From the NCBI GenBank assembly GCA_017306015.1, contig JAFKJK010000009.1, positions 248,001-312,000 of the forward strand: a stretch of 64,000 nucleotides of DNA. The letters are read 5' to 3'. Within the stretch, counting starts at the first letter, position 1. Each line of letters starts with the position of its first letter. The notes under the pieces are model-generated. The model was not told where the DNA came from, ran no database searches, and saw only the letters and a list, made by a program, of their open reading frames with translations. The stretch comes from Propionibacteriaceae bacterium. GTDB taxonomy: Bacteria > Actinomycetota > Actinomycetes > Propionibacteriales > Propionibacteriaceae. The position numbers were made by a program, and so were the translations under genes. Of the stretch, positions 50,930-57,902 are shown piece after piece.

Positions 50930-51624
50930 TAGTCTTCCTTTCCGTCCCGGACGTCGAGTCGTTCGACGCCGTCCAGGACGAGGTCGAGCGCGAACTCGAA
51001 CTCGGCCTGGCTGTCACAGCCGGTCAGCCTCCCCGACTCGGGGTCGACGTGGATCGCCGCCGCCGCGATCGCCGCAAGGTTGGGGAAGCGGGCGGGCAGG
51101 GCGTCCTTCTGGGCGTTGAACGACTCGGTCTCGGACGGCGGCGTGGCGGCGAAGAGGTCCTCGCCGAAGCCCCACATCCGGTTCCCGAGGGCGTGCATGA
51201 CGCTGTGGGTCAGGTCGATCGGGAGTCCTCCGGAGACGAACAGCCCGACGAGCGAGTCGAGGTAGCCGAGCATCGGCGCGGTCATCGCGGCCCTCGACTC
51301 CAGGACGGCCTGCGACCAGCGGTGGCGCAGCAGGGCGGCGCGCGCGGCCAGGACGCGTCGGCGGACGTCCGGCTTCCAGTGGCCGCTCGCCGGGGTCGGC
51401 CCGATCTCGCCGACGATCACCTCGACCATTCCGTCCAGGAGGTCGTCCTTGTTGGCCACGTGCTTGTAGAGGGCCATCGGCACGACGCCGAGCTCGGCTG
51501 CGAGCGTCCGCATGGTCAGGGATTCGATGCCGTTGGCGTCCGCGTAGTCGACGGCCGCGCGCAGGACCCGGGTGCGGCTGAGACCCTCCCGGGGGGCGGA
51601 GCTTTCCGTGGCGTCTGGAACCAC
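50929..51624 (-). CDS. TetR/AcrR family regulator (TetR-C1 type)
   Basis: A 231-residue repressor: SRTRVLRAAVDYADANG, LTMRTLAAELGVVPMALYKHV form the helix-turn-helix, followed by a tetracycline-repressor-like ligand domain. I start it at GTG 51624 (VPDATES), which has GAAGGGA 8 nt upstream. An upstream ATG at 51672 lies inside the operator and one at 51651 has no ribosome site. It is co-transcribed with the methyltransferase and divergent from the DUF4386 gene across two perfect operators. Confidence 0.85.
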   Translation of the reverse strand: MVPDATESSAPREGLSRTRVLRAAVDYADANGIESLTMRTLAAELGVVPMALYKHVANKDDLLDGMVEVIVGEIGPTPASGHWKPDVRRRVLAARAALLRHRWSQAVLESRAAMTAPMLGYLDSLVGLFVSGGLPIDLTHSVMHALGNRMWGFGEDLFAATPPSETESFNAQKDALPARFPNLAAIAAAAIHVDPESGRLTGCDSQAEFEFALDLVLDGVERLDVRDGKED

Positions 51625-51650
51625 GTCCCGTCCCTTCGTCGCCCCACCCA

Positions 51651-51679
51651 TTGACAGGTGTACATCGTACACCTAGATT
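51651..51679 (+). promoter_or_regulatory. Promoter of the DUF4386 gene
   Basis: TTGACA (51651-51656), a 17-bp spacer and TAGATT (51674-51679). The first TetR operator occupies the spacer, so bound repressor would block RNA polymerase directly. Confidence 0.7.
51656..51674. promoter_or_regulatory. TetR operator 1
   Basis: AGGTGTAC-ATC-GTACACCT, perfect 8-bp arms and a 3-bp centre, inside the DUF4386 promoter spacer. Confidence 0.8.
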
Positions 51680-51690
51680 GTCTGACGCCG

Positions 51691-51709
51691 TGGTGTACGA
51701 CGTACACCA
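51691..51709. promoter_or_regulatory. TetR operator 2
   Basis: TGGTGTAC-GAC-GTACACCA, perfect 8-bp arms, centred 35 bp from operator 1. It lies just downstream of the predicted transcription start of the DUF4386 gene and upstream of the TetR gene on the other strand. Confidence 0.8.
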
Positions 51710-51731
51710 GGTCCGGAACCGAGGAGTCGCC

Positions 51732-52418
51732 ATGTCTCTCACGCTCGCGTCCCGCCTGTCGCGTCCGGCTCTGGCGAGGCTGACCGGCGGCGCCTATGTC
51801 GCCTACATCGGCGCGTCCGTGCTCGCCGACGCCGTGGCGCACATCGGTCTGGGCAGCGCGGAACAGGTCATCGCCGTCCTCTCGGCGTCCCCAGGACTGT
51901 TCCGGCTCGGTCTGGCGCTCGCCCTGTTCTCGGGCTTCCTGTTCGTGATGACGGCGTGGGGCCTGTACGTCCTGCTGCGGCCGGTCGACGCCGATCTCGC
52001 GCTGCTCCTGCTGGTGCTCAACGCGCTCGGCGTGGCGCTGCAGTGCGCGAGCCTGCTCCAGCTCATCTCGGCGCTGCACCTGTCGGCGGACCCGAGCGGC
52101 CCGGCCCAGGCCGCGGCGCTCGCGGCCGCCCAGACGTACCGGACGGGCTTCGTCGCGGCGCAACTGTTCTTCGGCACGTGGCTCTTCCCCCTGGGCTACC
52201 TCGTGCTGAGGTCAGGCTTCCTGCCGCGGTTCCTGGGCGTCCTGCTGCTCCTGGACGGCGTGGGCGAGGCGGTCTGGTTCCTGCAGGCATTGCTGCTGCC
52301 GGATCACCCCGAGATCTCCATGCCCGGGACGCTCGTCAGCCTGGTCGCCGAGGTCGGCCTCGCGTCCTGGCTCCTGATCCGGGGCGTCCCGTCCGCGACT
52401 CACTCGGCGACCGCGTGA
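51732..52418 (+). CDS. DUF4386 family membrane protein
   Basis: A 228-residue protein with six predicted helices. The start RLTGGAYVAYIGASVLADAV, the central FLFVMTAWGLYVLLRPV and LGYLVLRSGFLPRFLGVLLL are characteristic of DUF4386. Function unknown. GAGGAG lies 5 nt before the ATG. It is divergent from, and probably repressed by, the TetR protein. Its stop codon lies inside a family A repeat. Confidence 0.85.
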   Translation: MSLTLASRLSRPALARLTGGAYVAYIGASVLADAVAHIGLGSAEQVIAVLSASPGLFRLGLALALFSGFLFVMTAWGLYVLLRPVDADLALLLLVLNALGVALQCASLLQLISALHLSADPSGPAQAAALAAAQTYRTGFVAAQLFFGTWLFPLGYLVLRSGFLPRFLGVLLLLDGVGEAVWFLQALLLPDHPEISMPGTLVSLVAEVGLASWLLIRGVPSATHSATA

Positions 52419-52446
52419 ACCGAAGTACCTGTCCCCATTGGTTCAC
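52415..52446 (+). repeat. Family A repeat containing the DUF4386 stop codon
   Basis: GTGAACC, AAGTACCTGTCCCC, GGTTCAC. The TGA of the preceding gene (52416-52418) is formed by the first bases of the repeat. Confidence 0.9.
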
Positions 52447-52466
52447 TTTGGTTCGCACCGTCGGCC

Positions 52467-52497
52467 TGAACCATCGGGGACAGGTACTTTGGTTCAC
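52467..52497 (-). repeat. Family A repeat containing the SMR-exporter stop codon
   Basis: An inverted partner of the unit at 52415-52446, 20 bp away. The TGA of the convergent exporter gene (52494-52496) is formed by this repeat's GTGA end. Together the two units could fold into one long hairpin that may terminate both genes. Confidence 0.9.
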
Positions 52498-52808
52498 TCG
52501 ACGGCCTTGAGGCCGATGACGCCGCCGATGATCATGGCCAGGAACAGCAGCCGCCACACCGAGGTGGATTCGGCACCGGTGAGCATGCCGTAGGCGATCG
52601 CCAGGGACGCCCCGATGCCCACCCAGACGGCATAGGCCGTCCCGGTCGGCAGGGTGCGCATCGCCCAGGCGAGGCCGGCCATGCTGGCGGCGAGCGCGAC
52701 GACGAACACCACGGACGGGACCCACTGCGTGAAGCCTTGGGACTTGCCGAGCGCGACCGCCCAGACAGCTTCGGCGACGCCTGCGAGCATGAGAACGAGC
52801 CAGGACAT
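52494..52808 (-). CDS. gdx: SMR-family guanidinium exporter
   Basis: A 104-residue, four-helix antiporter of the SugE/Gdx subgroup. Glu13 in MLAGVAEAVWAVALGK is the conserved proton/substrate-coupling residue, and SQGFTQWVPS is the SugE-type loop. The start at 52808 (MSWLVL) has GGAAGGG upstream. A guanidine-III riboswitch ends 12 bp before it, which supports guanidinium as the natural substrate rather than general drug export. The stop lies in a family A repeat. Confidence 0.93.
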   Translation of the reverse strand: MSWLVLMLAGVAEAVWAVALGKSQGFTQWVPSVVFVVALAASMAGLAWAMRTLPTGTAYAVWVGIGASLAIAYGMLTGAESTSVWRLLFLAMIIGGVIGLKAVE

Positions 52809-52820
52809 GACAACCCTTCC

Positions 52821-52861
52821 AGGCCGTCTTGTCGCGTGCCGGGTACGGCTCCCTCGTCCGG
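52821..52861 (-). ncRNA. Guanidine-III riboswitch (ykkC-III)
   Basis: The minus strand shows, in order, CCGGACGAGG, GCCGTACCCGG and GACAAGACGGC. These are the conserved elements of the compact guanidine-III pseudoknot aptamer, nearly identical to the structurally known Thermobifida fusca example as I recall it. Pairing of GCCGT with ACGGC forms one helix, and CCGG with CCGG the other. It ends 12 nt before the exporter ATG and close to its ribosome site, fitting translational control in which guanidinium frees the site. Confidence 0.93.
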
Positions 52862-53016
52862 GGTCCTCCTGGGGACCTGGCCTCCATTCTCTCACGCAGC
52901 AAACGCCGGCCCAAACCCGCGGAAGCGGCCTGACAAGCGTTGACGCTGCTCCGCAGTCGACCTACGCTGCGAATTCCGGTGGCCGGACGGCGACCGCCGG
53001 CGAAGCGAGGTGCGTG

Positions 53017-53823
53017 ATGACGGCCAGTCCGGAGCAGGTGGCGAGATTCCGCCGGCTGCACGAATCAGGCTGCTTCGTGATGCCGAACCCGTGGGACGCC
53101 GGGAGCGCGCGGGCACTGGCGGAGATGGGGTTCCAGGCCCTGGCGACGACGAGTTCGGGCTTCGCCTGGTCGACCGGGCATGCCGACAACACGGTCGGCC
53201 TCGACCTGACCCTGAAGCACCTGAGACTGATCGCCGCTGCGGTGGACGTCCCGGTGAACGCCGACTTCCAGAGCGGGTACGCCACCCGTCCCGAGGACGT
53301 CGCTGCGAACGTGGCTCTGGCGGTGGAGACCGGCGTGGCGGGCCTGTCGATCGAGGACTTCTCCGGGGACCCGGCCGAGCCGTTGTTCGAGTTCGGGCTC
53401 GCGGTCGAGCGCGTCCGGGCGGCGCGGACGGCGATCGACGAGACCGGCAGCGGCGTCGTGCTGACCGCCCGCTCGGAGGGCTTCGTCTGGGACCGTCCGG
53501 ACCTCGATGAGACGATCCGTCGGCTGCAGGCCTACTCCGAGGCGGGCGCCGACTGCCTGTACGCGCCCGGCATCACGTCGCTGGAGCACGTGGCGTCGAT
53601 CGTCGCTGCGGTCGCACCCAAGCCGGTGAACCTGCTGATCCACACCCCGTTCACGACGGTCGCCGAAGCCGCGCAACTCGGCGTCCGCCGGATCAGCGTC
53701 GGCGGCGCGCTCGCCAAGACCGCCTGGCACGGCTTCCTGGACGCGGCCAGGGAGATCGCCGAGGACGGCACCTTCTCCCGGTTCGCCGGCCTTCCCGACC
53801 TGAACGGGCTGCTCGGGTCCTGA
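53017..53823 (+). CDS. Isocitrate lyase/PEP mutase superfamily enzyme
   Basis: A 268-residue cytoplasmic TIM-barrel enzyme. Superfamily features are CFVMPNPWDAGSARALAEMG near the N-terminus, the metal/substrate segment NADFQSGYA (about 85-93), GLSIEDFSGD (about 110-119) and LTARSEGF (about 148). Members include PEP mutase, 2-methylisocitrate lyase and oxaloacetate hydrolases; this short form is of the phosphonomutase-like group with unsettled substrate. AGCGAGG precedes the ATG. It is single and divergent from the guanidinium exporter. Confidence 0.87.
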   Translation: MTASPEQVARFRRLHESGCFVMPNPWDAGSARALAEMGFQALATTSSGFAWSTGHADNTVGLDLTLKHLRLIAAAVDVPVNADFQSGYATRPEDVAANVALAVETGVAGLSIEDFSGDPAEPLFEFGLAVERVRAARTAIDETGSGVVLTARSEGFVWDRPDLDETIRRLQAYSEAGADCLYAPGITSLEHVASIVAAVAPKPVNLLIHTPFTTVAEAAQLGVRRISVGGALAKTAWHGFLDAAREIAEDGTFSRFAGLPDLNGLLGS

Positions 53824-53845
53824 GCGCCCACCCCCGGGTGTCAGC

Positions 53846-54061
53846 TCACTCGGGCGTGTCCAGGGTGACCCCGGCCAGGAAGTGCCAGCCCAGCCACCAC
53901 CAGAAGACGATCAGCATCACCCGGGCAGCGCGGTCTCGCAGCACGCGATCGAGCACCCTGCCCAGCGGGGCGACCACGTCCGGACGCACCCGGCCCACGA
54001 TCACGAGGCACAGGGCAGCCAGGGTGCACAGGAGATAGACCGCGATCGGGATGTAGCTCAT
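53846..54061 (-). CDS. Small membrane protein (DUF6186-like)
   Basis: A 71-residue protein with helices at about 4-23 and 47-65 and a basic loop GRVLDRVLRDRAARV between them. The closing WWWLGWHFLAG resembles DUF6186 proteins. Its ATG overlaps the stop of the larger membrane-protein gene. Function unknown. Confidence 0.72.
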   Translation of the reverse strand: MSYIPIAVYLLCTLAALCLVIVGRVRPDVVAPLGRVLDRVLRDRAARVMLIVFWWWLGWHFLAGVTLDTPE

Positions 54062-54753
54062 CGGTCGCCCGCCCGCCCGGACGGGTGGAGGTCGTCGACC
54101 GCCTGTCCCCTCCCGGCCGCCGCCGCCGACCGATGGGCGGACGGACGGACGAGCAGCAGGCCGAGCGCCAACCAGCCGACGATGAACACCGCCCGCGGCC
54201 AGGGCTGATGGAGGAACGGATCCACCGCCATGGAGATCGAGGGGAAGTCCGCCGACCGCTCCGGCACGATCCGTCCGTAGACGAACGCGGCCAGCTCACA
54301 CAGGCAGGCCACCACCAGGGTCGCCGCCCAGGCGAACACCGCCCGCCGGGTGGCCGGCTCCCGCCCACGCGAACCCGCCGGCTCGGGATCAGGACCGGTC
54401 CAGGCGAACGGCAGGGCCACCAGCCCGACCGCCACGAGCCCGACTCCCATCAGGGTCGAGTACCGCGGGGCTAGCGCGAGCACGACGGCGGCCGTCAGCA
54501 CGACGACCGCGACCATCAGCCGGGTCGGTCGCCAGTGCGAGCGTCGCCAGTGCGAGCGTCGCCAGTGCGAGTGCCGCCGGGGCGGACGTCGGGTCGCGTC
54601 CACGCCGAGCACGACCGCCACGACCAGGAACAGCGCCGCGGCACCCCACTGGCCTCGAACCGCCTGCGTCGCCGAGATGAGGACGGCGATGGCGACCCAC
54701 GGCGCTGCCCGCCGCAGAGCCCGCCACCGGTTGCGACTCGTGATCGCGTCCAC
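54058..54753 (-). CDS. Hypothetical multi-pass membrane protein with SHWRR repeats
   Basis: A 231-residue protein with about five to six predicted helices. Between the second and third lies a cytoplasmic RRSHWRRSHWRRSHWR segment made by a 15-bp triple repeat (54529-54573). The C-terminal 30 residues are hydrophilic. I place the start at GTG 54753; the frame is open for 47 more codons, whose sequence looks like intergenic translation, so the start is uncertain. It is translationally coupled to the downstream small membrane protein. Not recognised. Confidence 0.65.
   Translation of the reverse strand: MDAITSRNRWRALRRAAPWVAIAVLISATQAVRGQWGAAALFLVVAVVLGVDATRRPPRRHSHWRRSHWRRSHWRPTRLMVAVVVLTAAVVLALAPRYSTLMGVGLVAVGLVALPFAWTGPDPEPAGSRGREPATRRAVFAWAATLVVACLCELAAFVYGRIVPERSADFPSISMAVDPFLHQPWPRAVFIVGWLALGLLLVRPSAHRSAAAAGRGQAVDDLHPSGRAGDR
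54529..54573. repeat. 15-bp tandem repeat, three units, in coding sequence
   Basis: GTCGCCAGTGCGAGC-type units repeated three times encode RRSHW repeats. A slippage-prone microsatellite-like element. Confidence 0.85.
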
Positions 54754-54955
54754 GATTCGACGGTAGTCCGGAAACCCGCCGTGGCGAACCCTCGGTACCG
54801 AGGACTCGTACCCGCGGAAGTCGGCGACCCGGCCGGTTGTCCCGCGGTGAGCCCTGCCCGCTCGATGAGCACTGACCCGTCCTACCTCCGCCACGGACCG
54901 CGGCCTCCGCCCGACCGCGCGCCGGCGGCGGACGGGCAGCGTCCGGTTCGAGCGC

Positions 54956-54961
54956 TACCGT
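54956..54961 (+). promoter_or_regulatory. -10-like hexamer before the AEC transporter gene
   Basis: TACCGT followed by 6 nt and the ATG at 54968; no ribosome site is visible. Fits the leaderless pattern. Confidence 0.4.
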
Positions 54962-54967
54962 GCGGTC

Positions 54968-55882
54968 ATGCTGGAGATCGTCGCGCGGGCGCTGTCGCTG
55001 GTGGCGATCGTCGGCATCGGGCTGGGGATCAAGCGGCTCGGCTGGGCGAGGACGTCCGACTTCGGCCTGTTCTCGAAGCTCGTGCTGGGGGTGACGCTGC
55101 CGTGCGCCCTGTTCACCAGCTTCAACGACTACCACCTGGAGTACGCGCTGCTGGGGCTGACGGCGCTGGCATTCTGCCTCAACATCGCCCAACAGGCGAT
55201 CGGCTACGCGCTCGCCGCGAGGCAGGGACGGAAGGCGCAGGCCTTCGCCGTCCTCAACTCGGGCAGCTACAACATCGGGGCCTTCGCGACGCCGTACCTC
55301 GCCGGGTTCATGGGCCCGCACGCGATGATCTATTCGACCCTGTTCGACTTCGGCGGAGCGTTCTCCTCGGCCGGAGTGGCGTACGGCTGGGGCATGACGC
55401 TGGCGAGCGAGCCGGGCAAGCACGGCTGGCGCGAACTCGTCCGGACGCTGGCCGGCTCGCCGGTGTTCGTCACGTACGTGCTGCTGCTGGCCATGCGGCT
55501 GCTGGACCTGCGGCTGCCGGGCCCGGTGATCACGTTCACGTCGATCGTCGGCGCGGCGAACCCGTTCCTGGCGATGCTGATGATCGGGATCGGGCTGGAG
55601 TTGCGGCTACGCCGGGAGAAGTACGTCGCGGCGGCCCGAATCCTCGCTGTCCGGTACGCGTTCGCGACCGTCGCGGCCGTGGGCTGCTGGTACCTGCTGC
55701 CGCTACCCGCGGACGCCCGGCTGGTCGTGGTGATGGTCCTGTTCGCGCCGATCGCGTCGATGATGCCGGTGTTCACCGGCCGAGCCCGCCTCGACGTGGA
55801 GCTGTCGGCGTTCCTGAACTCGGTGAGCATCGTCGTCGGTATCGTCGCGATGCCGACGATCTACCTGGCGTTGCACGCATGA
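54968..55882 (+). CDS. AEC (auxin efflux carrier) family transporter
   Basis: A 304-residue membrane carrier with ten predicted helices, the normal AEC length. Family features are GIGIKRLGW-type start, the Asn-rich break NSGSYNIGAFATPYL (about 98-112) in the fourth helix and IGIGLELRLRR (about 205). Bacterial members move organic anions such as malate or malonate; the substrate here is unknown. The stop overlaps the start of the P-loop gene. Confidence 0.87.
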   Translation: MLEIVARALSLVAIVGIGLGIKRLGWARTSDFGLFSKLVLGVTLPCALFTSFNDYHLEYALLGLTALAFCLNIAQQAIGYALAARQGRKAQAFAVLNSGSYNIGAFATPYLAGFMGPHAMIYSTLFDFGGAFSSAGVAYGWGMTLASEPGKHGWRELVRTLAGSPVFVTYVLLLAMRLLDLRLPGPVITFTSIVGAANPFLAMLMIGIGLELRLRREKYVAAARILAVRYAFATVAAVGCWYLLPLPADARLVVVMVLFAPIASMMPVFTGRARLDVELSAFLNSVSIVVGIVAMPTIYLALHA

Positions 55883-56358
55883 AGCTCTTCCTGCTGGGCG
55901 CACCGTGCGCGGGCAAGACCACCCTGGTGCCGCTGCTTCGCCGACAGCTGAGCTGCCCGGTTCTCGACATGGACGAGGAACTGCTGCGTGCGAACGACGG
56001 AACCTGGCCCGCGTCATTCGAGTTGAAGCGGGCGCTGACCGACCTGATTCTCGACGAGGCGTCCGACCTCGACGAGGTCGTCCTGGCCAACAGCCTCCTG
56101 GACGAGGCGCAACTGGAGAGACTCACGGCCGCCGGGTGGGAGGTCGGGCTCCTGGATCTGCCCGAGTCGGTGATGCGCGCCCGCGCCGGGGAGAGGCAGG
56201 CCCGCGAGGGCTGGACCAACATCGAGTGGCTGCCCTTCCACCTGCGGAACATCCAGGAGTTGCGCGCTCTGCAGGCGTTCTCCCACGTGTTCGACGCAAC
56301 CCGTCCCCCGACAGAACTGGCAGCGACGCTGGCCGCCCTCGTGGCAGCAACGCCGTGA
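55879..56358 (+). CDS. P-loop kinase-like protein
   Basis: A 159-residue cytoplasmic protein with Walker A GAPCAGKTT (7-15), VLDMDEELL (about 28-36), where Asp may bind substrate, and an Arg-rich lid (RARAGERQAREGW). It resembles shikimate-/gluconate-kinase-fold small-molecule kinases but no specific one. ATGA overlap couples it to the AEC transporter, hinting at phosphorylation of the transported compound or regulation of the carrier. Confidence 0.75.
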   Translation: MKLFLLGAPCAGKTTLVPLLRRQLSCPVLDMDEELLRANDGTWPASFELKRALTDLILDEASDLDEVVLANSLLDEAQLERLTAAGWEVGLLDLPESVMRARAGERQAREGWTNIEWLPFHLRNIQELRALQAFSHVFDATRPPTELAATLAALVAATP

Positions 56359-56434
56359 CCTCTGACGCGTCAGGACCGCACTCGCCCATGGGGTGAACCG
56401 GACTCCAGCAACTCGGGGGACTGCGCGAGCCGGG

Positions 56435-56881
56435 TCAGGCGCGCTCGCAGACCCAGCCGGCGGGCAGTTCGCCCATGCCGATGAAGAGGTCGAGCTCGTC
56501 CGCCTGCTCGGGCGACAGGTCGACGTCGGCGCGGGGATAGATGACCGGCTCCTCCTTGCTGTTGTGCCGGTCCAGCAGTTCGAGCAGCTGGCGGGACGTG
56601 GCGGCGGCCTCCTCCGGCTCCCGCCGATCGACGGCAGCGAGCGCTGCGTCCACCAGGCGCCAGAGCTCACCGTGCTCGGTCAGCATGACCTGGACGGGCA
56701 TCTCCAGCCCGGCCGCGCGGAGTGGGGGAAACAGGAAGGCCTCTTCGAGGTAGATGTGCCGGCGCAGGGCCAGCAGTCCGATGCGCAGCACGTCCCCGGC
56801 GCCGGCCGGGTCGTCGAGGAAGGCCTCCACGCAGCCGTCGATGTCGCGGTGCTCTCGCTCCAGCGCGGCGGCGATGGTCAT
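56435..56881 (-). CDS. Hemerythrin-like (HHE) protein
   Basis: A 148-residue four-helix-bundle protein with di-iron ligands: His11 (LEREHRD), His42 and Glu46 (RRHIYLEEAFLFPPL), MLTEHGELW and LDRHNSKEEPVIYP. HHE proteins sense or scavenge oxygen, NO or iron. It is co-transcribed with osmC, overlapping its stop by 4 bp. The function fits an oxidative- or nitrosative-stress operon. Confidence 0.9.
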   Translation of the reverse strand: MTIAAALEREHRDIDGCVEAFLDDPAGAGDVLRIGLLALRRHIYLEEAFLFPPLRAAGLEMPVQVMLTEHGELWRLVDAALAAVDRREPEEAAATSRQLLELLDRHNSKEEPVIYPRADVDLSPEQADELDLFIGMGELPAGWVCERA

Positions 56882-57318
56882 GACAGCCTCGCCTCCACCG
56901 TGATCTCGGCCCCGGCGAACAGCCGGGACACCGGGCACAGCTGCGCGGCCTCGTCCACGATCGCCTGGAACCCGGACGCGTCCAGGCCCGGGACGCGTCC
57001 CGTCACCGTGAGCGCGGAGCTGGTGATCGTCGGGAGCCCGCCGACCTCGTCCAAGGTCACGGTCGCCGAGACGGTGAGCTCCTCCGGCTCCGCTCCGTGC
57101 TCGTTCAGCTTCAGGGCCAGCGCCATCGAGAAGCAGGACGAGTGGGCGGCGGCGGCCAGCTCCTCCGGGCTGGTCTTGCCGTCGGGACGGACGGTGCGCG
57201 CAGCCCAGGTCACCGACTGGTCGTCCAGCACGCCGCTGCTGGTACGGCCGATCGTGCCTGCGCCCGACGTCAGGGATCCCGTCCAGGTCGTCTCGGCGGT
57301 TCGTTCGGCGATGCTCAT
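56878..57318 (-). CDS. osmC: OsmC-family peroxiredoxin
   Basis: A 146-residue thiol peroxidase that reduces organic hydroperoxides. The redox cysteines are Cys62 (AAHSSCFSMAL) and Cys128 (AAQLCPVSRL). The sequence is closer to OsmC than Ohr (SGVLD...SPEELAAAAHS, VPGLDASGFQAIVDEA). I start at the ATG at 57318, with CGGAGGAG upstream; a TTG start 12 codons earlier is less likely. It is divergent from a MarR regulator and followed by the hemerythrin gene. Confidence 0.93.
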   Translation of the reverse strand: MSIAERTAETTWTGSLTSGAGTIGRTSSGVLDDQSVTWAARTVRPDGKTSPEELAAAAHSSCFSMALALKLNEHGAEPEELTVSATVTLDEVGGLPTITSSALTVTGRVPGLDASGFQAIVDEAAQLCPVSRLFAGAEITVEARLS

Positions 57319-57339
57319 GATGCGACTCCTCCGATTTGA

Positions 57340-57360
57340 TTGAGTACAACTCAACTGTAC
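57340..57360. promoter_or_regulatory. MarR/OhrR-type operator between osmC and marR genes
   Basis: Two overlapping palindromes: TTGAGT-ACA-ACTCAA (57340-57354) and GTACA-ACTCAAC-TGTAC (57344-57360). They lie between the divergent starts, with TAGACT (57374-57379), a likely -10 for the regulator gene, downstream. Binding here would repress both genes until oxidant releases the regulator. Confidence 0.65.
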
Positions 57361-57398
57361 ACAATCGATGCCGTAGACTGAAGGGCAAGGAGGTCTTC

Positions 57399-57869
57399 AT
57401 GGAACAGGTCGCGCTCGCTCGGCCGGCGACGGTGCCGGCGAAGGTGGACGAGCAACTCTGCTTCGCGCTGTACGCCGCGTCCAAGGCCCTGACCGCCGCG
57501 TACCGCCGCGGGCTGGCCGAACTCTCCCTCACCTACCCCCAGTACCTCACGATGCTGGCGGTCTGGGAGCGGGACGGCCGCAGCGTCGCCGACCTCGGCA
57601 GCGCCGTCGACCTCGACTCGGGGACTCTCTCGCCCCTGCTGCGCCGGCTGGAGCAGGCCGGCCTGATCCGTCGGGTCCGTAGCACGCACGACGAGCGGGT
57701 GGTGCACATCTTCGTGACCGACCGGGGCCGGGAACTGGAGCCGCGGGCTGCGGCCGTCCGTGCCCGGGTCGAAGCGGCGACCGGCCTGAGCGCGGACGAG
57801 TTCGTCCAGGTCCGCTCGATGCTGCACCGGCTGCGCAGCACGGTGCTGGACGCCCTGCCGCACCTGTAG
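57399..57869 (+). CDS. MarR family regulator (OhrR-like)
   Basis: A 156-residue winged-helix repressor. It begins VDEQLCFALYAASKALTAAYR, where the Cys near residue 21 matches the peroxide-sensing Cys of OhrR. The HTH region is TYPQYLTMLAVWERDG and LDSGTLSPLLRRLEQAGLI; the wing is STHDERVVHIFVTDRG. GGAGGTC precedes the ATG. It is divergent from osmC and probably an organic-peroxide sensor controlling the osmC-hemerythrin operon. Confidence 0.92.
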   Translation: MEQVALARPATVPAKVDEQLCFALYAASKALTAAYRRGLAELSLTYPQYLTMLAVWERDGRSVADLGSAVDLDSGTLSPLLRRLEQAGLIRRVRSTHDERVVHIFVTDRGRELEPRAAAVRARVEAATGLSADEFVQVRSMLHRLRSTVLDALPHL

Positions 57870-57902
57870 CCCGTCTCGCTCCCCGCCGGCACCGTCAGAG
57901 CA

